Shown here one piece after another: positions 9,244-20,225 of a stretch of 64,000 bases of DNA (the first letter of the stretch is position 1; the number at the start of each line of letters is the position of its first letter). The DNA is from Halichondria panicea (taxonomy: Eukaryota > Porifera > Demospongiae > Suberitida > Halichondriidae). Below the pieces are notes generated by a model. That model was not told the DNA's origin and made no database searches. It saw only the letters and a list, made by a program, of their open reading frames with translations. The position numbers and the translations under genes were made by a program. The stretch covers positions 3,477,502 through 3,541,501 of the forward strand of contig NC_087393.1 of NCBI RefSeq assembly GCF_963675165.1, read 5' to 3'.

Positions 9244-12200
9244 ATGGCTAATATCCAGCTATCCCCCAACAGTGCTCCTCTTCAAGACTTGGCTATACTA
9301 ACGGATGAGACGGACAATGTGAGGTAAGGGTTTAAACCCTCTTTTTGTCTTTGGTTTCTTTTTAATCTTGTCCTACTCATAGGGCTGACTGGAGTGTATC
9401 TGCTCATTGTGAGCGTTGTTTCTGGTAGCTCAGAGGCATCAAGAGTATCTACGTTTCTCAAGCAAAAGTTACGAATACTATCAATAGGGGCCTAGAATCG
9501 CTCAGAGAAATCCAGCAGCCTGCTAAACCCTTCTAAAATAATTTGAGGCATTCAATCATCCTGAATGCCCTGGGTCACTATAATCATGTTGCACTGCGTA
9601 CAACCGGTACTCCTTGCTTGGACTCCGCCCAACTAGTGAAGCACCTTCCTATGTGCACTCATATAGATACTAACAGGAGTACATAAAGAGGAGTATCCAA
9701 CTGTGGCAGTTGTAGTGTAAACCACGTTACGGTATGAGTACGTCACTCTCAGACCGCATTTTAAGTGGGTGTGTACGTGTATTGGTTAGTTAGTTAAAAA
9801 CGATATCAGCACACACACGTGCACGTGTCAATTTGTACCTCCAGCCCACATTCATGGCTAACAACTACAAGTGTTAGTGATGGTTCAGTCCTAGATGTAG
9901 AATGGAATGTGGCCACAAATACAATAAAATTTGACGCATGCGCAGACAACTAGATTCATTATAAAAGCGAAAAAAACTCGGCCTGGGATCGAGGCTAGTC
10001 ATAATTACACTGACCTCCTGGCATAGAAAAATGTGGGTAGGAATAGCACTTTGTGAAGCGTAGAATAATTGTGGAGGTTGATTAGAGCACCTAGGGCAAC
10101 TCAGTAGTACACACATTTTTCTATTGATAAGCTTATTATGGATCTGCAGGACAAGTTTTTCAGTGCTGCTTTTACACATTCATAGGCAATCTTTGTAGCG
10201 GAATGACAATTCTTTTTCTTTTCTTGAAAGCAATACTGCATGAACCTGCCTAGCTATAAAGATATAGTATAAAATTGAGTATCACCCGTACCAATATTTG
10301 GCACCCCGGAATGATTTCTCAGTAAGTTCCAGTACTCCATGCAGTGAATTATGTTGGTCTTGAAAGGGTGCAACTGGCACTTATATATACAACATTTCAT
10401 ACACTGTATTCATACATAGTCAATAAACAATCTCTTTCTCTTAATGAGGAAAAAAGTCATTAACATCTATACTATCAAGTCATTAACATCTATACTATAG
10501 TCTATAATTTATTATAGCTAGCTATGAACAAAATACATATACACAACTGTCTAAACTGTCGTTATGGAGTCCACAAAACAAATCATCCCGAGATGTGTTT
10601 TCAAAGAAGCAGATTCAACAGCACCAGACCAATGAGGAGAGAGAGAACTGGCCTCACCGCAGCCTGAGAGTTTGTCCTCACCACACGACCAGCAATATCC
10701 TGTGGCAGCCTAAAGTTGGGGCTAAGTAACTGTCCAGTACTCTCGCATTGAATTTGTCGCAACTGCTCTAGATAGGCCCCAGGTACGGTGATCCTCTCCT
10801 TCATCACAAACCAGTTCACGATTTCGGAGCAGGGTGGACTGGTGAAGGAGCCTTCGTAAGTGAAGTAGTCTCGATTTGTTGGAAGAAGCTGGTCGATACG
10901 AAACCCTATGACTGAGCTCTCATTGGCAACAAATATTCTGGAGGCATTTAGCTGCAGCCAGGGACCAGTTAGTTCCATGTCTTCATCAACATCGGCTATC
11001 ACCGCGATCACACCCAGATAATCTCCTACCATTTCGGTTTCGTTTTGCTTCCTCTGCACAAAGTGAATCTCGAGCTCTCCTGCATCAGAGTCCACCTGAT
11101 GCTCGGACCCCTCTCCCGTCTGGCTGCCCCAGTGGAAATGGAACTGCAAGAAATCGTAGGTGCCGAGATGATTCCTAGTCGTGGCCTGTGAGTTATCAGG
11201 GGTGAAACGCACGTTGATTCCCTCATTGGAGAAGGTCCCGTCGTACTCAATGTCAAACCCTGTCATCTCCAGAGGGATCAGACTCTCGTCAAACTGGACG
11301 TCTGCAGTGATGATGTCTATAGGAGACTGTCGCATTGTGTTCCCTGTGACACATATATTAGGCCACTGGTCTTGCATAGAGTAGGACCACTCCTTTTCCA
11401 AGGCAAGAGCAGAGTTGAGCAGGAGTGCTATAATTGTTGCTGAAGAGAACGAAAAGGCAATCATGATCTCCGCTGTTCTACTGCTTTAAGTCTCACTAAA
11501 TTCTGCACTTTTTTCAGTCAGCTAGCTAACTATAATACTGTTAGCTTACTGTTCTTATTCTCTAGAGTACACTTATTCCCTAGAGTACAGTCATGTATAT
11601 ATAGTAAGCAATACACAGACGCGATGTTTGTTATCCGATACGACATACCATAGAAACGCGCTGTTTGTTGTGTCTGATACGACATACCTTTAAAACGCCC
11701 ACATCTGCACTCAAATAATTTCTGATTGTAGCCCGCCTACCTAGCCGTCATCCTAATCATAAAGCTGCTTCCAGACGACTTTAATTGAATTCCACTCGTC
11801 TACTCTTCTTTTAGTATCTCCAATTCATGTGGAGCTAGCTGAGTGGAATTTAATTAAAGTCCTCCGGAAGCAGTTTTATGATTGACCCAGACAATCCCAT
11901 TCTGCATGATGTCAACCCACACAGTTTACATATGTACTACAAATGTTTGTGACGTTCTCAAAAATTGATAACACTGCAGCAAAGAAGGTCAGAGGAGGTC
12001 CGACATGCGTGCACGAATCACTACAAGTTCAGTGCATTGATGTCCAGGCCAAATGCACACATGTCGAAGGTCAGAGGAGGTACAACATGTAGGCTTGATT
12101 GAGCACATTCCGTTCACGTGTAGGCCTAGGTTTATTAACCCTGAGTCAGCAGGTCTTTTAATGATCTGAATGTCCTACCACCTCCTCTGAGAGGATGTTG

Positions 12201-13859
12201 GAAGGATGAGATCAAATGTGCTAAGTCAGCGCTATTTTTGTGTTTAGTCAGCAGTTTAGTTGATCTCAAGAGCTAGAGATAAAGCAGTAAAGGATCACCT
12301 AGCCTCGAGACCAGGCCGATTAAAATACGTATTTAATCGGCCTGGTCTCAAGGCTAAGGATCACCTAGATGCTAGACTCCTGCTCTTGCACAATCCAGGA
12401 AGAGAAGCCTCATCTCTGTACGTAGATTCAGTAGTTTGGCTAAGAAAAACCTTATTAAATCAGAAGCAGATGCAGTGATCAATATTGTACAGCTTGCATG
12501 GAGTGAGGAAGAAGCAGATTTTCTTGATGGCCAGTAGCAAGAGTAGATAGATAAGATTAAGAGTGTTGAACTGCTATTTGCCTGCTCCTGTGTCATCACT
12601 TGCATGTAGCAGGAGTGCATGTATTCATGCTCTCATGCTTGTAGTTCTGTACTAATTCGTTATCGGTAAGCAACACTTCCCACTTTATAATCTATGCAAT
12701 GTCGGGGTGTGTCAGAGGTAGCCAGGTGGAGCTATAATGATTGTAGGTATAATGTAATGATCGAAATAGCTTATGAGCAGAACGCTTGAAAAAGGGCTTT
12801 CTGAGCTGTACGTAGAATGAAGCTGAAGTGTCCTCAGTACAATCACCAACACTGCATGACTTTCTGTGACAGTCTATTATTTGCCTAATAAAACCATGCA
12901 GTTACATGCTTGTAGTTACGTGTAGCGCGAAACTTTCAAGATACACTGTTTTCATGGGTTAGCAATCATGTTCCTATTGTCTGTTCTCCTTCACAGTGCA
13001 CTTGTTGAATAGTATTATGTATAGCGGGTTTTCGCGAAATAGCAACCTTTTGCAGCATGCATGTGATATTAATATAAATTCGTGGTTATAATGTTCGTGG
13101 TACAAACTGCAGCAAAAAATTAATTAATGTTCATCATGATGCTTTATGCTGCACCTGAGGTGCTTTCATTAATTTTGGCGATAATTTTACATTGTACGTG
13201 GTACATGTATAAGTTTTGTACTAAGCAGTTATTTAAACAAAAGGTTTTTTGGCACGTATCTTACGAGAGGTCCCTAACTCACCATAAAATCGTTTCTCTA
13301 TAAGTGCATATATAAGTGCTTCTAGATTACGATTGTTTGATCACACGCCAAAAATTAATGTGCTAGCCGACTTCCATGCTCATGCATACATACTATCAAG
13401 TGCTCCTTATAATACTATATCTAGCGGGTAATTTTTGTATGAACTACTCATTAAATATGTATAGCTCAGGTGACTATTGCGGTAGAATAATTTCGGAGTT
13501 TTAATTTTCGTATGATGCTCAATTTCCACCATACGAATAATTCGCTATTATTTTATACGGTTACGTACTGCATTTACTGTACAACACTCCTCTGTACTGT
13601 GCATGGTTGTGAAACATTCTACATGTCAGGCTTTAGCAATTCAGAGCTCTAGTATATATTTTATCATCTTGGCTGATGACCTTTAACACACACCCAAGTA
13701 GACCAAGTTCCCAGTGGCTGGACATCCAAGATAAAGCTTCTGGAGAAAGTGAATGAGCTCAACAAGCTAGCTACATCAAGTGCAGACAGGACATCGAGAC
13801 TCCTAATGCCGCAGGCACACCTGCAGCTGATCAGAGCAGCTCAGATGGGGACTCATGAG
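9244..13859 (+). CDS. Possible spliced gene, two phase-matched exons, unknown family
   Basis: Exon 1 (9244-9323) starts with ATG, reads MANIQLSPNSAPLQDL... and ends at a good donor (GTGAG|gtaagg) with two bases of a codon left over. Exon 2 (13715-13859) follows the acceptor ttcccag, starts with the one missing base, and reads SGWTSKIKLLEKVNELNKL...AAQMGTHE before a gtaac donor. The phase match and helical composition support a real gene. The intron would be 4.4 kb and contain carbonic anhydrase copy B on the other strand. Later exons were not found; an acceptor at 24924 gives a short frame that ends soon. No family is recognised. It may be partial or decayed. Confidence 0.35.
10601..11464 (-). 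CDS. Secreted/GPI-anchored alpha-carbonic anhydrase, copy B
   Basis: A 287-codon single exon, nearly identical to the copy at 7118-7981. Visible changes are few: NASRIFVAN for NASKIIVAN, VIGF for VVGF, LLSPNF for LLGPNF, and the last residues LLIGLVLLNLLL. The signal peptide, three zinc histidines, the Glu and Thr of the active site, the cysteine pair and the missing shuttle histidine are all shared. An Asn now interrupts the hydrophobic tail, which could weaken a GPI signal. The upstream flank is also duplicated, so both copies probably share promoter elements. Confidence 0.93.
   Translation of the reverse strand: MIAFSFSSATIIALLLNSALALEKEWSYSMQDQWPNICVTGNTMRQSPIDIITADVQFDESLIPLEMTGFDIEYDGTFSNEGINVRFTPDNSQATTRNHLGTYDFLQFHFHWGSQTGEGSEHQVDSDAGELEIHFVQRKQNETEMVGDYLGVIAVIADVDEDMELTGPWLQLNASRIFVANESSVIGFRIDQLLPTNRDYFTYEGSFTSPPCSEIVNWFVMKERITVPGAYLEQLRQIQCESTGQLLSPNFRLPQDIAGRVVRTNSQAAVRPVLSLLIGLVLLNLLL
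11746..11954. mobile_element. Insertion specific to duplication copy 2 (MITE-like)
   Basis: In copy 1 the text runs CCTACCTAGC directly into TTCTCAGAAATTG. In copy 2 about 209 bases intervene, starting CGTCA and ending TGACG. Inside, AATCATAAAGCTGCTTCC...ATTCCACTC pairs with GAGTGGAAT...GGAAGCAGTTTTATGATT. It therefore inserted after the duplication, or was cleanly lost from copy 1. Confidence 0.75.
12300..12356. mobile_element. 57-bp palindromic MITE with 9-bp TSD
   Basis: TAGCCTCGAGACCAGGCCGA pairs with TCGGCCTGGTCTCAAGGCTA, an almost perfect palindrome. AGGATCACC is directly repeated at 12291-12299 and 12357-12365. The same arms occur at 43357-43422, at the centre of 1591-1944, and as the ends of the 753-bp insertion at 22939. 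Confidence 0.8.
12366..13714. other. Intronic/intergenic AT-rich sequence
   Basis: About 12540-12600 holds a copy of a repeat (GTTGAACTGCTATTTGCC) also found near 19686 and 19850-20225. Fragments resembling the TAGCGGGT-type termini occur near 13022. No coding exon recognised. Confidence 0.4.
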
Positions 13860-13924
13860 GTAACACATGCACGCCGGGTAAAAGGTTGTTTTTCATTACT
13901 ATCAGCTATTCACTGCATGTACTA

Positions 13925-13970
13925 TAGGAACCACTTCATTTTGGGATAACCACTTCATTTTGGGATAACC
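13925..13970. repeat. 21-bp tandem duplication
   Basis: AACCACTTCATTTTGGGAT is repeated twice head to tail, immediately downstream of the exon ending at 13859. Confidence 0.7.
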
Positions 13971-14448
13971 TAGTCATTCCCATTGAAGGAGAAAATCATA
14001 CATTTTGTTATGACATTATCAGATTTCTGGGGGGAAATTTCCAGGGTGCCCCCCCTCTGTATGAACCCTGGTACTAACCCATATAACCTTTCACTCCTGT
14101 AGACTGTGCACCTAGCTTTTTTGGCTTATTATGATAATGTAAATCTACAGCAACCACATTGTTAAAGATGTAACTCATATATTATATATACTTGACGCAG
14201 GGTTTTGTGGGAAAATTAGAGCTCATTAACCCTTCACCTGCCATCGACTCGACGCGTGCCCTGCACTGCGGACAGCACACAACATTTCTAAAATCGATGC
14301 ATGTACACAATGTAGTAAAGCGTAGTTTTCTCCCCTGTTTTGGAGCCCCCCCCTCGATTTTCAAAGGGGCACCGCTTGTATCGGAAGGTTGTTCCTTTAA
14401 TATCGGTCAAACATAATTACATGCTAACATCACTACGTATACTGCATG

Positions 14449-14618
14449 TATAGCCGGTAATTTTCGGGGGACAAAACATTCGTGGTTGAGCAATATTTAG
14501 TCACTTTGTGGATAATATTTTCGTGGTTGCTGCTTGTACTGCAGGTAAAGGTAGGCAAGGTCGCTTAACCAACAACGAAAACAACGAATATTTTGTCCCC
14601 CGAAAATTACCAGCTATA
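14449..14618. mobile_element. MITE, TATAGCCGGTAATTTTCG family
   Basis: Inverted ends TATAGCCGGTAATTTTCGGG and CCCGAAAATTACCAGCTATA. Subterminal GGGACAAAA pairs with TTTTGTCCC. It is 170 bp long and non-coding. The short + frame running through it is a by-product. Confidence 0.8.
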
Positions 14619-15446
14619 CTGTATACTCTGGCTTTCTGGTCCTACATGCGCATAGTTTCAGCACAGCGTGGACAGCAATTTTTTGAAAATAGTCAGTTGT
14701 GCATGCGGCTGAAAATTTTATTCCACAAATGTTTTAGAGGCAATTTCGTGCCTCGAAAATTTCATACTATACGGTAATCAGGATTAATTTTCAAGTCAAA
14801 TGGTCCCAAAAGCAAATCTACTGCATTTACACATAGTGCAAGTGCATATAATCCCAGTGCATTATGCCATATAATGCAGTGCAATATATGCATGGTTGCT
14901 ATATGCGTGGTATAGTGATGCACATGTCATATACAGAGCATTTGATCTGCCCACTCACTGGGCAACAAGTTCTTGATTACAGTTCTTAATGTATACTTAT
15001 AGGTTTTACGGTACTATTATTCAGATACCCCTTTTCAATGGCAAATGGTTGTGATAAACATATACACTGTATTATAATACATCTATAAATATAAATAACG
15101 TGCAGAAATGGTGATAACTTTGAGCTAAGTGCTAACAATTCTTGAGAAAACTATAGGTCTAAATAACGTAGAAATGCATGGTGATAACTTTGTGCTAAGT
15201 GCTAACAATTCTTGAGAAAACTAAGAGTTTGGTAATTAATTAAGGCAACAACAATTTGAAGGGTGTGGTGTTACAGCATTGCATGATAGTAGAAAATTGA
15301 AAGTGCGGTGAGTATAATTAAGTGGCAAGGCATGAGTTCTAAAGTTCAGTGATACTGACATATATAATTATAACAGCTAGCTATTATAACAACAATTGAA
15401 CGTAGCTACACATTTATTTGTGCTGTCATGCATGATACTAACGTTC
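14619..15446. other. Spacer with a tandem duplication of about 65 bp
   Basis: At about 15093-15225 a block beginning AAATAACGT(GC)AGAAATG and ending TTCTTGAGAAAACTA occurs twice. The rest is AT-rich, with no recognised gene. Confidence 0.5.
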
Positions 15447-16389
15447 TCAGGTATGAAACACTGAGAGTGTATGAAGTCCGTCTCTCAACTGACCATAAGT
15501 TGCCGTCTCCCTGACTGCCCACTTACGCAGCATGATGAGTGCTTGTCTGGTTGGCTCTGCTCCTCTTGTCTCTCTCTCGATGCTCGCAATGTCTTCAGAA
15601 GTGAGGGAGAGGGGAAAAGCAAGACACAGCCAACGAGAGCCAATGATGGGAGCAAACGATTGGAGAATTTCCTCATCAGGACGGAGAGATGAATTGCTTT
15701 TGAGGAATTTCTCTTGTAGAGTCACGTCTATAATTGAGAAAGCGTAAACTTCATGATGTATGAATATATATACGCGCATGTACATGCATGGCTGTAATAT
15801 GATATCTTATAAACTAGGTAAATTTCTTACTTGATAATGTATGCTTGATGCAAGCCATATGAATTTTACGAATTGCCTTTCCGTCCTTTAACTTCTTAGC
15901 AATTTCTACAAATTGACTGTAAGTGGCTGTCGATTTTGATGGGTTGTCGACATCAATACTATTATTTTTCCACTTGAGTAGAGCAGCATAAAATTTGTTT
16001 TGGGAACTATGGAAGATTCTCGGATCTTTATCGATTTCGTTTATATCAGCATCACGGAGGCCCAGCACGTGCTTGTATTCTTCATATCCAACTATCTGAG
16101 TCGACAACTGGTGAAGAGCTTCATCGGAGCACTCTTGATTCAACTGTGCTGCAGTTGCTGTAGGCCACTTCTCCATCTGGGGTTCTGGTTTATAATAGTA
16201 AAATGAACTTAATTTGGCAATCAAGCCACATGTATAGGGAAATTAAGGGCCTGTACATTAAATCTAACCTCAAAATGCACATATCTGGAAAAATAGTTCT
16301 TGACGGACTCATACCTTGCAAAGCGACATCATCCACTTTCGGTGAGGTTTCATCATACGTTCGTAATGATCTTTTGTGACATTGTGAGG
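15447..16389 (-). CDS. Tandem death-domain protein, C-terminal exons
   Basis: Three phase-consistent minus-strand exons: 16315-16389, 15831-16184, 15447-15727 (stop TGA at 15447). Exon borders are AAG|gtatga, ccag|AA, TCAA|gtaaga and attatag|AC. The middle exon encodes a death domain: ECSDEALHQLSTQIV...YEEYKHVLGL, then ALLKWKNN and a closing KIHMACIKHTL helix. The last exon encodes a second one: EEILQSFAPIIGSRW, LTSEDIASIERE, ALIMLRKWAV, TYGQLRDGL. Death domains mediate homotypic assembly of death and immune signalling complexes. The 5' end is unresolved. The candidate exon at 17481-17708 would join in phase (1 + 2 bases), and the neighbouring gene at 18482-19727 might also belong to the same locus. 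Domain calls come from the hydrophobic pattern and the ALxxLRKW-type motif. Confidence 0.7.
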
Positions 16390-17480
16390 CTACAGGGTCT
16401 GTTTGTATATGTATACAATTTTACCACAGTATAAGTATATAGATACATATAGTGGAACATTGCATGGAGTTCCAGATACGGATCACGCTAACAAAAAATA
16501 AAGGAAAGTACAGTTGTCGCATTGGATGCCCTTTTGATTTGCCTTAACAGTCAGCTTTACCGCGTACCGTATCTCGGGTCTCGTGCGGCTACGCCTCGAG
16601 GCATAAAACTGCAAAATATAGGCGTACTAATGGAGTAGGGATCTTTGAATGGCGTTTTTTAATACCAGTAATGCATTCATAGCAACCAATTATAACTCAG
16701 TCATAGAATGAGGTTGCAGACTAAGCATATAGCATTGCGTATATAGGCATTTCTCTGCTCTATCATGCAGTATACGTATAGAGATCTCAGATCAAGCCAA
16801 GTGGTCCCTTTTCTCAGATTGCATCCCCAAACCATATGAAAGCTTTACGCCTTCACAGACCCGTGGGCCGTGGTGCTTTAAAAGATAAAGTTTGGGGCCG
16901 AGGAGGTAGGAATGCAAACAATTACATCTATTATCTTATCGAATCGCCGTAACCACGCTTAGGGAATTAGTTACCCTCTATAGTTTCGCGGTCCATAATT
17001 ATGTGAAAAGGGGAAAAGAAGAAGTTCTTTCCCCCCTTTTATGTACCATCAAACATGGTGATTGTCAGTACACACACCACACACGAAAGGATGATGATAA
17101 CTAATGATAAACCAACCACCCAAATCTAAGAATGCAAACACTGCAACCAAACACCAGCTCACATACTATATAGGTGGTATAGCTAAGTATAATGTTGCTA
17201 CGTACATGTCTGAAGAGATTGCAATGGCCTTCAAAGCAAACTAGCTAAAACTCGTAAACGAAGAGCTTATTTTGTAAATCCACAAATTGATATTCAAGAA
17301 AACGTAATAGAAGCCTATGTACTAGGGCATACGTATTCATATACGCAGGCGCCTCGCGGGAAGCTCAGATTGAAATTTATAATGAAGAAGGTAAATAATC
17401 ATATGACATTTTTGAAGAACATCAAATAATGTGGAAAAAGGATAAAATAAAGAGAATAGCTTGTAAGAATTGTTAGTTAC
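16390..17480. other. Spacer or intron with GAGGCATA-family repeat pieces
   Basis: About 16562-16606 carries TATCTCGGGTCTCGTGCGGC followed by TACGCCTCGAGGCATAA, also found near 37320 and 45390. About 17210-17370 resembles the body of the family described at 34370-39257. No exon was identified. Confidence 0.4.
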
Positions 17481-17708
17481 GGGAAACATTACTAATGATT
17501 TTGTTCGGAGTGTATGAAAGTTGAAATGGATCGGCCATAAGAATTTTAGTTGTGATTATTTGTTTGTCGGTGGCACTTGTGATTGTGTCATCATTGGCTA
17601 TTTGCTTTATGATTGGCAAGAAAGCGATGAGAGTGTAGATGGTGTTTGGAGTGACGATGACGAGTTTAGCAGATAGTTGTTTCAGCTTGTTGACTTGTAC
17701 TAATTGTC
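17481..17708 (-). CDS. Candidate exon, unknown protein
   Basis: A minus-strand open stretch follows a good acceptor (ttctccaacag). It reads QLVQVNKLKQLSAKLVIVT...LMADPFQLSYTPNKIISNVS, with balanced codon use unlike the spacer. It can end at a weak donor (TCCC|gtaact) in the phase needed by the death-domain exon at 16389, or run to a stop at 17473. There is no usable ATG, so it is not a gene by itself. Confidence 0.3.
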
Positions 17709-18481
17709 CTGTTGGAGAAGTGTGATGTGTAGTCACGGTGCTACTGAGTAGAATTTATGAGCTGACCTTTGTTCATCCGACTAGCTGTGGCTCTTCGGTC
17801 TCTGTCCTGTTGTCTGTTTCTCTCTAGCTGCTCTGTAGAGAGAGCTGCACGCCGGTTTGCACTATGAGAGCGGGTGTTCATAGCTAGCTAGCTTGTACGG
17901 TACCTAGCTCGGTACAGTACGGGTACGGAATGGCCACGCCCTAGCACACCATTTTCTTCTTTATTGACTCGTACTGCCCCCCGGGGGAGCCCAACCCACA
18001 TCCGTTGCAGACATATATACAAATATATCTACATGGGCCAGAATCAGGTAGTACGATTATTCGCCTCGCTTCCCGCTCAGCAATTATAGAAGCTTTTACC
18101 AGGGGGCGTAGCAAGCACGTTTAGAGTGGTCAGGCCAACTTCTGGCTATAGGCAATCGGTAAAAAAACAAAAAACATCAATGGCCCAAATGATGAGCAAG
18201 ACCTAACTATTTCACTAATCGACGACATACACAAACACACTACCGTATATACCTTGCTTGTGCATGCGCAAATCGAGGCATATTGAGGACTATATTTATA
18301 CTGATTGAACTATATATAATAAGCGTACACATGCATGCATGCATAATTATGATTATACTTCATGCACTCAACACTATGCAAGGTGTTAAGTACGTTATAG
18401 GCTTCTGGACTATTATTCATGATTAATTTTGAAAAGTAAAGATCTATTAGCATAATATACAATTATCATAAGTTGTAGTAA

Positions 18482-19727
18482 TTATAAGTACGTGTTTCGC
18501 ACTGTATTCAGTATTTCCAGAATGTCTTCAGCCCATTCTTCAGACTCTAGAGCATTAATGAGCTCATAAAAGTGTCCATCACTAAATCCGATACGTTCTG
18601 CAATTACTCTCATAAGCTCATCAGCTATAGAAGCAGTACTACACTGAAGCAAGGCTTTGTGATTGCTGTAAGAAATGACTTTTTTGGCAAAATAGGTGAT
18701 CCCTGAGTTGTAATGGGTATATTAAATCTGGATTTCTTTGTAAATACTCGACGAGCTGAGGTGTAACACTTAAGATTGCTTTGTGCTCAGGGCTATTTGT
18801 ACCATACTTACTATCGTCCTCACGACGGGGTTGCTGCTCAGTGCCAGATGCTCTTGGTGATGGCTGACGATTTCTTCTGAGTGGCAAATACTTAGAGACC
18901 CACTTTGACACTTGTGAAAACATAGATTCTGTTGGCTGAGTCGTCATTTCTGTAGACAAATTCAATAAAATAATAGATGCATGCATGGGTCATGGTGTAT
19001 ATTGGGGTTAGTACCCAAAGGCAGTTGTACGAATTCTGAGGTATACACGTGACTATATTATTATGACAGCATCACAAATGAGAATTAAGACATTATTTTC
19101 TTTGATCTTGATTATTTTTGGACTCCTGCTGGCCAGCCAGAGTGGGTGTATATGGGATAATTTGTAACATTGTATTGTGTTGTGTGCATGTACGTTACCT
19201 GCAACAACAAGGTAGCAGCGTGGAGAGTCTAGACACAATGTCAATGTTCCTACTTGAGATTGGATCCTTTGTGGTTCAACTGGTGAGAAACTGAACACAG
19301 GTGCACTACGATTCGCCTCCCAGTGTGTGGGTATGCATGAAGCTTGCAATACTTGCATACTACCTCTGTTTTGCTGCTGGTAATTTGTTAAACAAACTTG
19401 TATTCCACGTATCAAGGAAGCATCAGTCATGACTACGTTTATCATATAAACACTACTACTAAGAGAGTAGCTGTGAGGGAAAATGAACGACGATTTTGAG
19501 GGATTGTAGACATTAACGCATATAGTGACTTGCTGGTCTTGCGGGATTGCTTCCAAAGAACTTATCTGGATACCCTCATCACTCCAGGTGGCCTCCCTTG
19601 TCACATTGTTTAGACATTTACTGTCTAGTCTATTGAGGTAGTCATCGTTACCTGCACAGCGAAACAAAAACTTACAATATACAGTAGATAAGAGTAAGAG
19701 TGTTAAACTGCTAAACTGCCTTAACAT
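18482..19727 (-). CDS. ZU5-like protein with C-terminal helical (possible CARD-like) domain
   Basis: Three exons keep phase: 19199-19727 (GCAG|gtaacg), 18748-18949 (ctacag|AA; GTCGA|gtattt) and 18482-18665 (cttacag|C; stop TAA). The product is 304 aa. Residues 33-176 form a beta-rich region (REATWSDEGIQIS, FIFPHSYSLSSSVYMI, GIQVCLTNYQ) resembling ZU5-like domains of invertebrate death-domain proteins. A basic, proline-rich linker follows (about 200-220). The last roughly 75 residues (SPEHKAILSVTPQLVDNHKA, ELMRVIAERIGF, HFYELINALES) look like a small death-fold bundle, possibly a CARD. The hydrophobic start MLRQFSSLTLLLLS would be a signal peptide, but it is encoded in a dispersed repeat and a splice acceptor (gctgtgcag) follows it, so the true 5' end may differ. 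Confidence 0.6.
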
Positions 19728-20225
19728 GCGTCATCACTGTCATTACTATTGAATTAATGAGTGGTCTGTGGTTTGTAGCACTGAACTACGCAATCACAGC
19801 ATGTGCGGTTTCTGGGAAGCATAATAACAAATTAGTACTGATTACTATCAAGTGTGTGATGATGCAGGAGCAGGCAAATGCTGTTACTAGCAGTCAGAGG
19901 AAGTACGACATCCGCCTGTCCTAAAGACCCACATTCCTTATTATATCCGGGTCAAAGTTCAATAGAACATCAACCGAAGTGATGCTTATAGCAACTCCAG
20001 GCATCCCTCCTGAAGATTCTGAAGCTGAAACGATGGTTGATTAAGCTATAGCTATAACCTAGATCAAACAGTGCACGAATCAGACTCTTGGCAGCTAAAA
20101 ATAGCGCAGTGCTTGTGTTTGGCAGGTAACACGCAATGAAATGTGAGTCTAAAACACTTCCTTTGACACGCAGATGTCGTACCTCCTCTGACTAGCAGTT
20201 CAACACTCTTACTCTTATCTACTCT
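19686..20225. repeat. Dispersed repeat ends between the ZU5-like and ubiquitin-array genes
   Basis: AGTAGATAAGAGTAAGAGTG followed by TTRAACTGCT occurs at about 19684-19715, and inverted at about 20193-20223. A third copy is near 12540. The piece near 19850-19885 continues the same repeat (AGGAGCAGGCAAATGCTG) and was split by the MITE at 19895. The array gene stop codon and the other gene's start codon both abut these copies. Confidence 0.6.
19895..20190. mobile_element. MITE, CAGAGGAGG family, 9-bp TSD
   Basis: Left end CAGAGGAAGTACGACATCCG; right end GATGTCGTACCTCCTCTG as its inverted partner; 296 bp. ACTAGCAGT is directly repeated at 19886-19894 and 20191-20199. It is non-coding and sits in the short spacer between two minus-strand genes. 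Confidence 0.9.

Larger units (their letters stand above)
10040..12131. repeat. Segmental duplication, copy 2 (carries carbonic anhydrase B)
   Basis: Collinear with 5735-8458. It lacks the elements at 5885 and 6108 but has its own 209-bp insertion (11746-11954). It holds the empty target site for the 5885 MITE. Small tandem duplications occur inside, for example TCATTAACATCTATACTATC twice near 10460-10497. Confidence 0.85.

Noticed and set aside
15447..19727. Merging the death-domain exons and the ZU5-like gene into one gene
   Set aside because: The ZU5-like gene has its own in-phase last exon with a stop at 18482; joining would require skipping it. Left as two entries, with the possibility noted.
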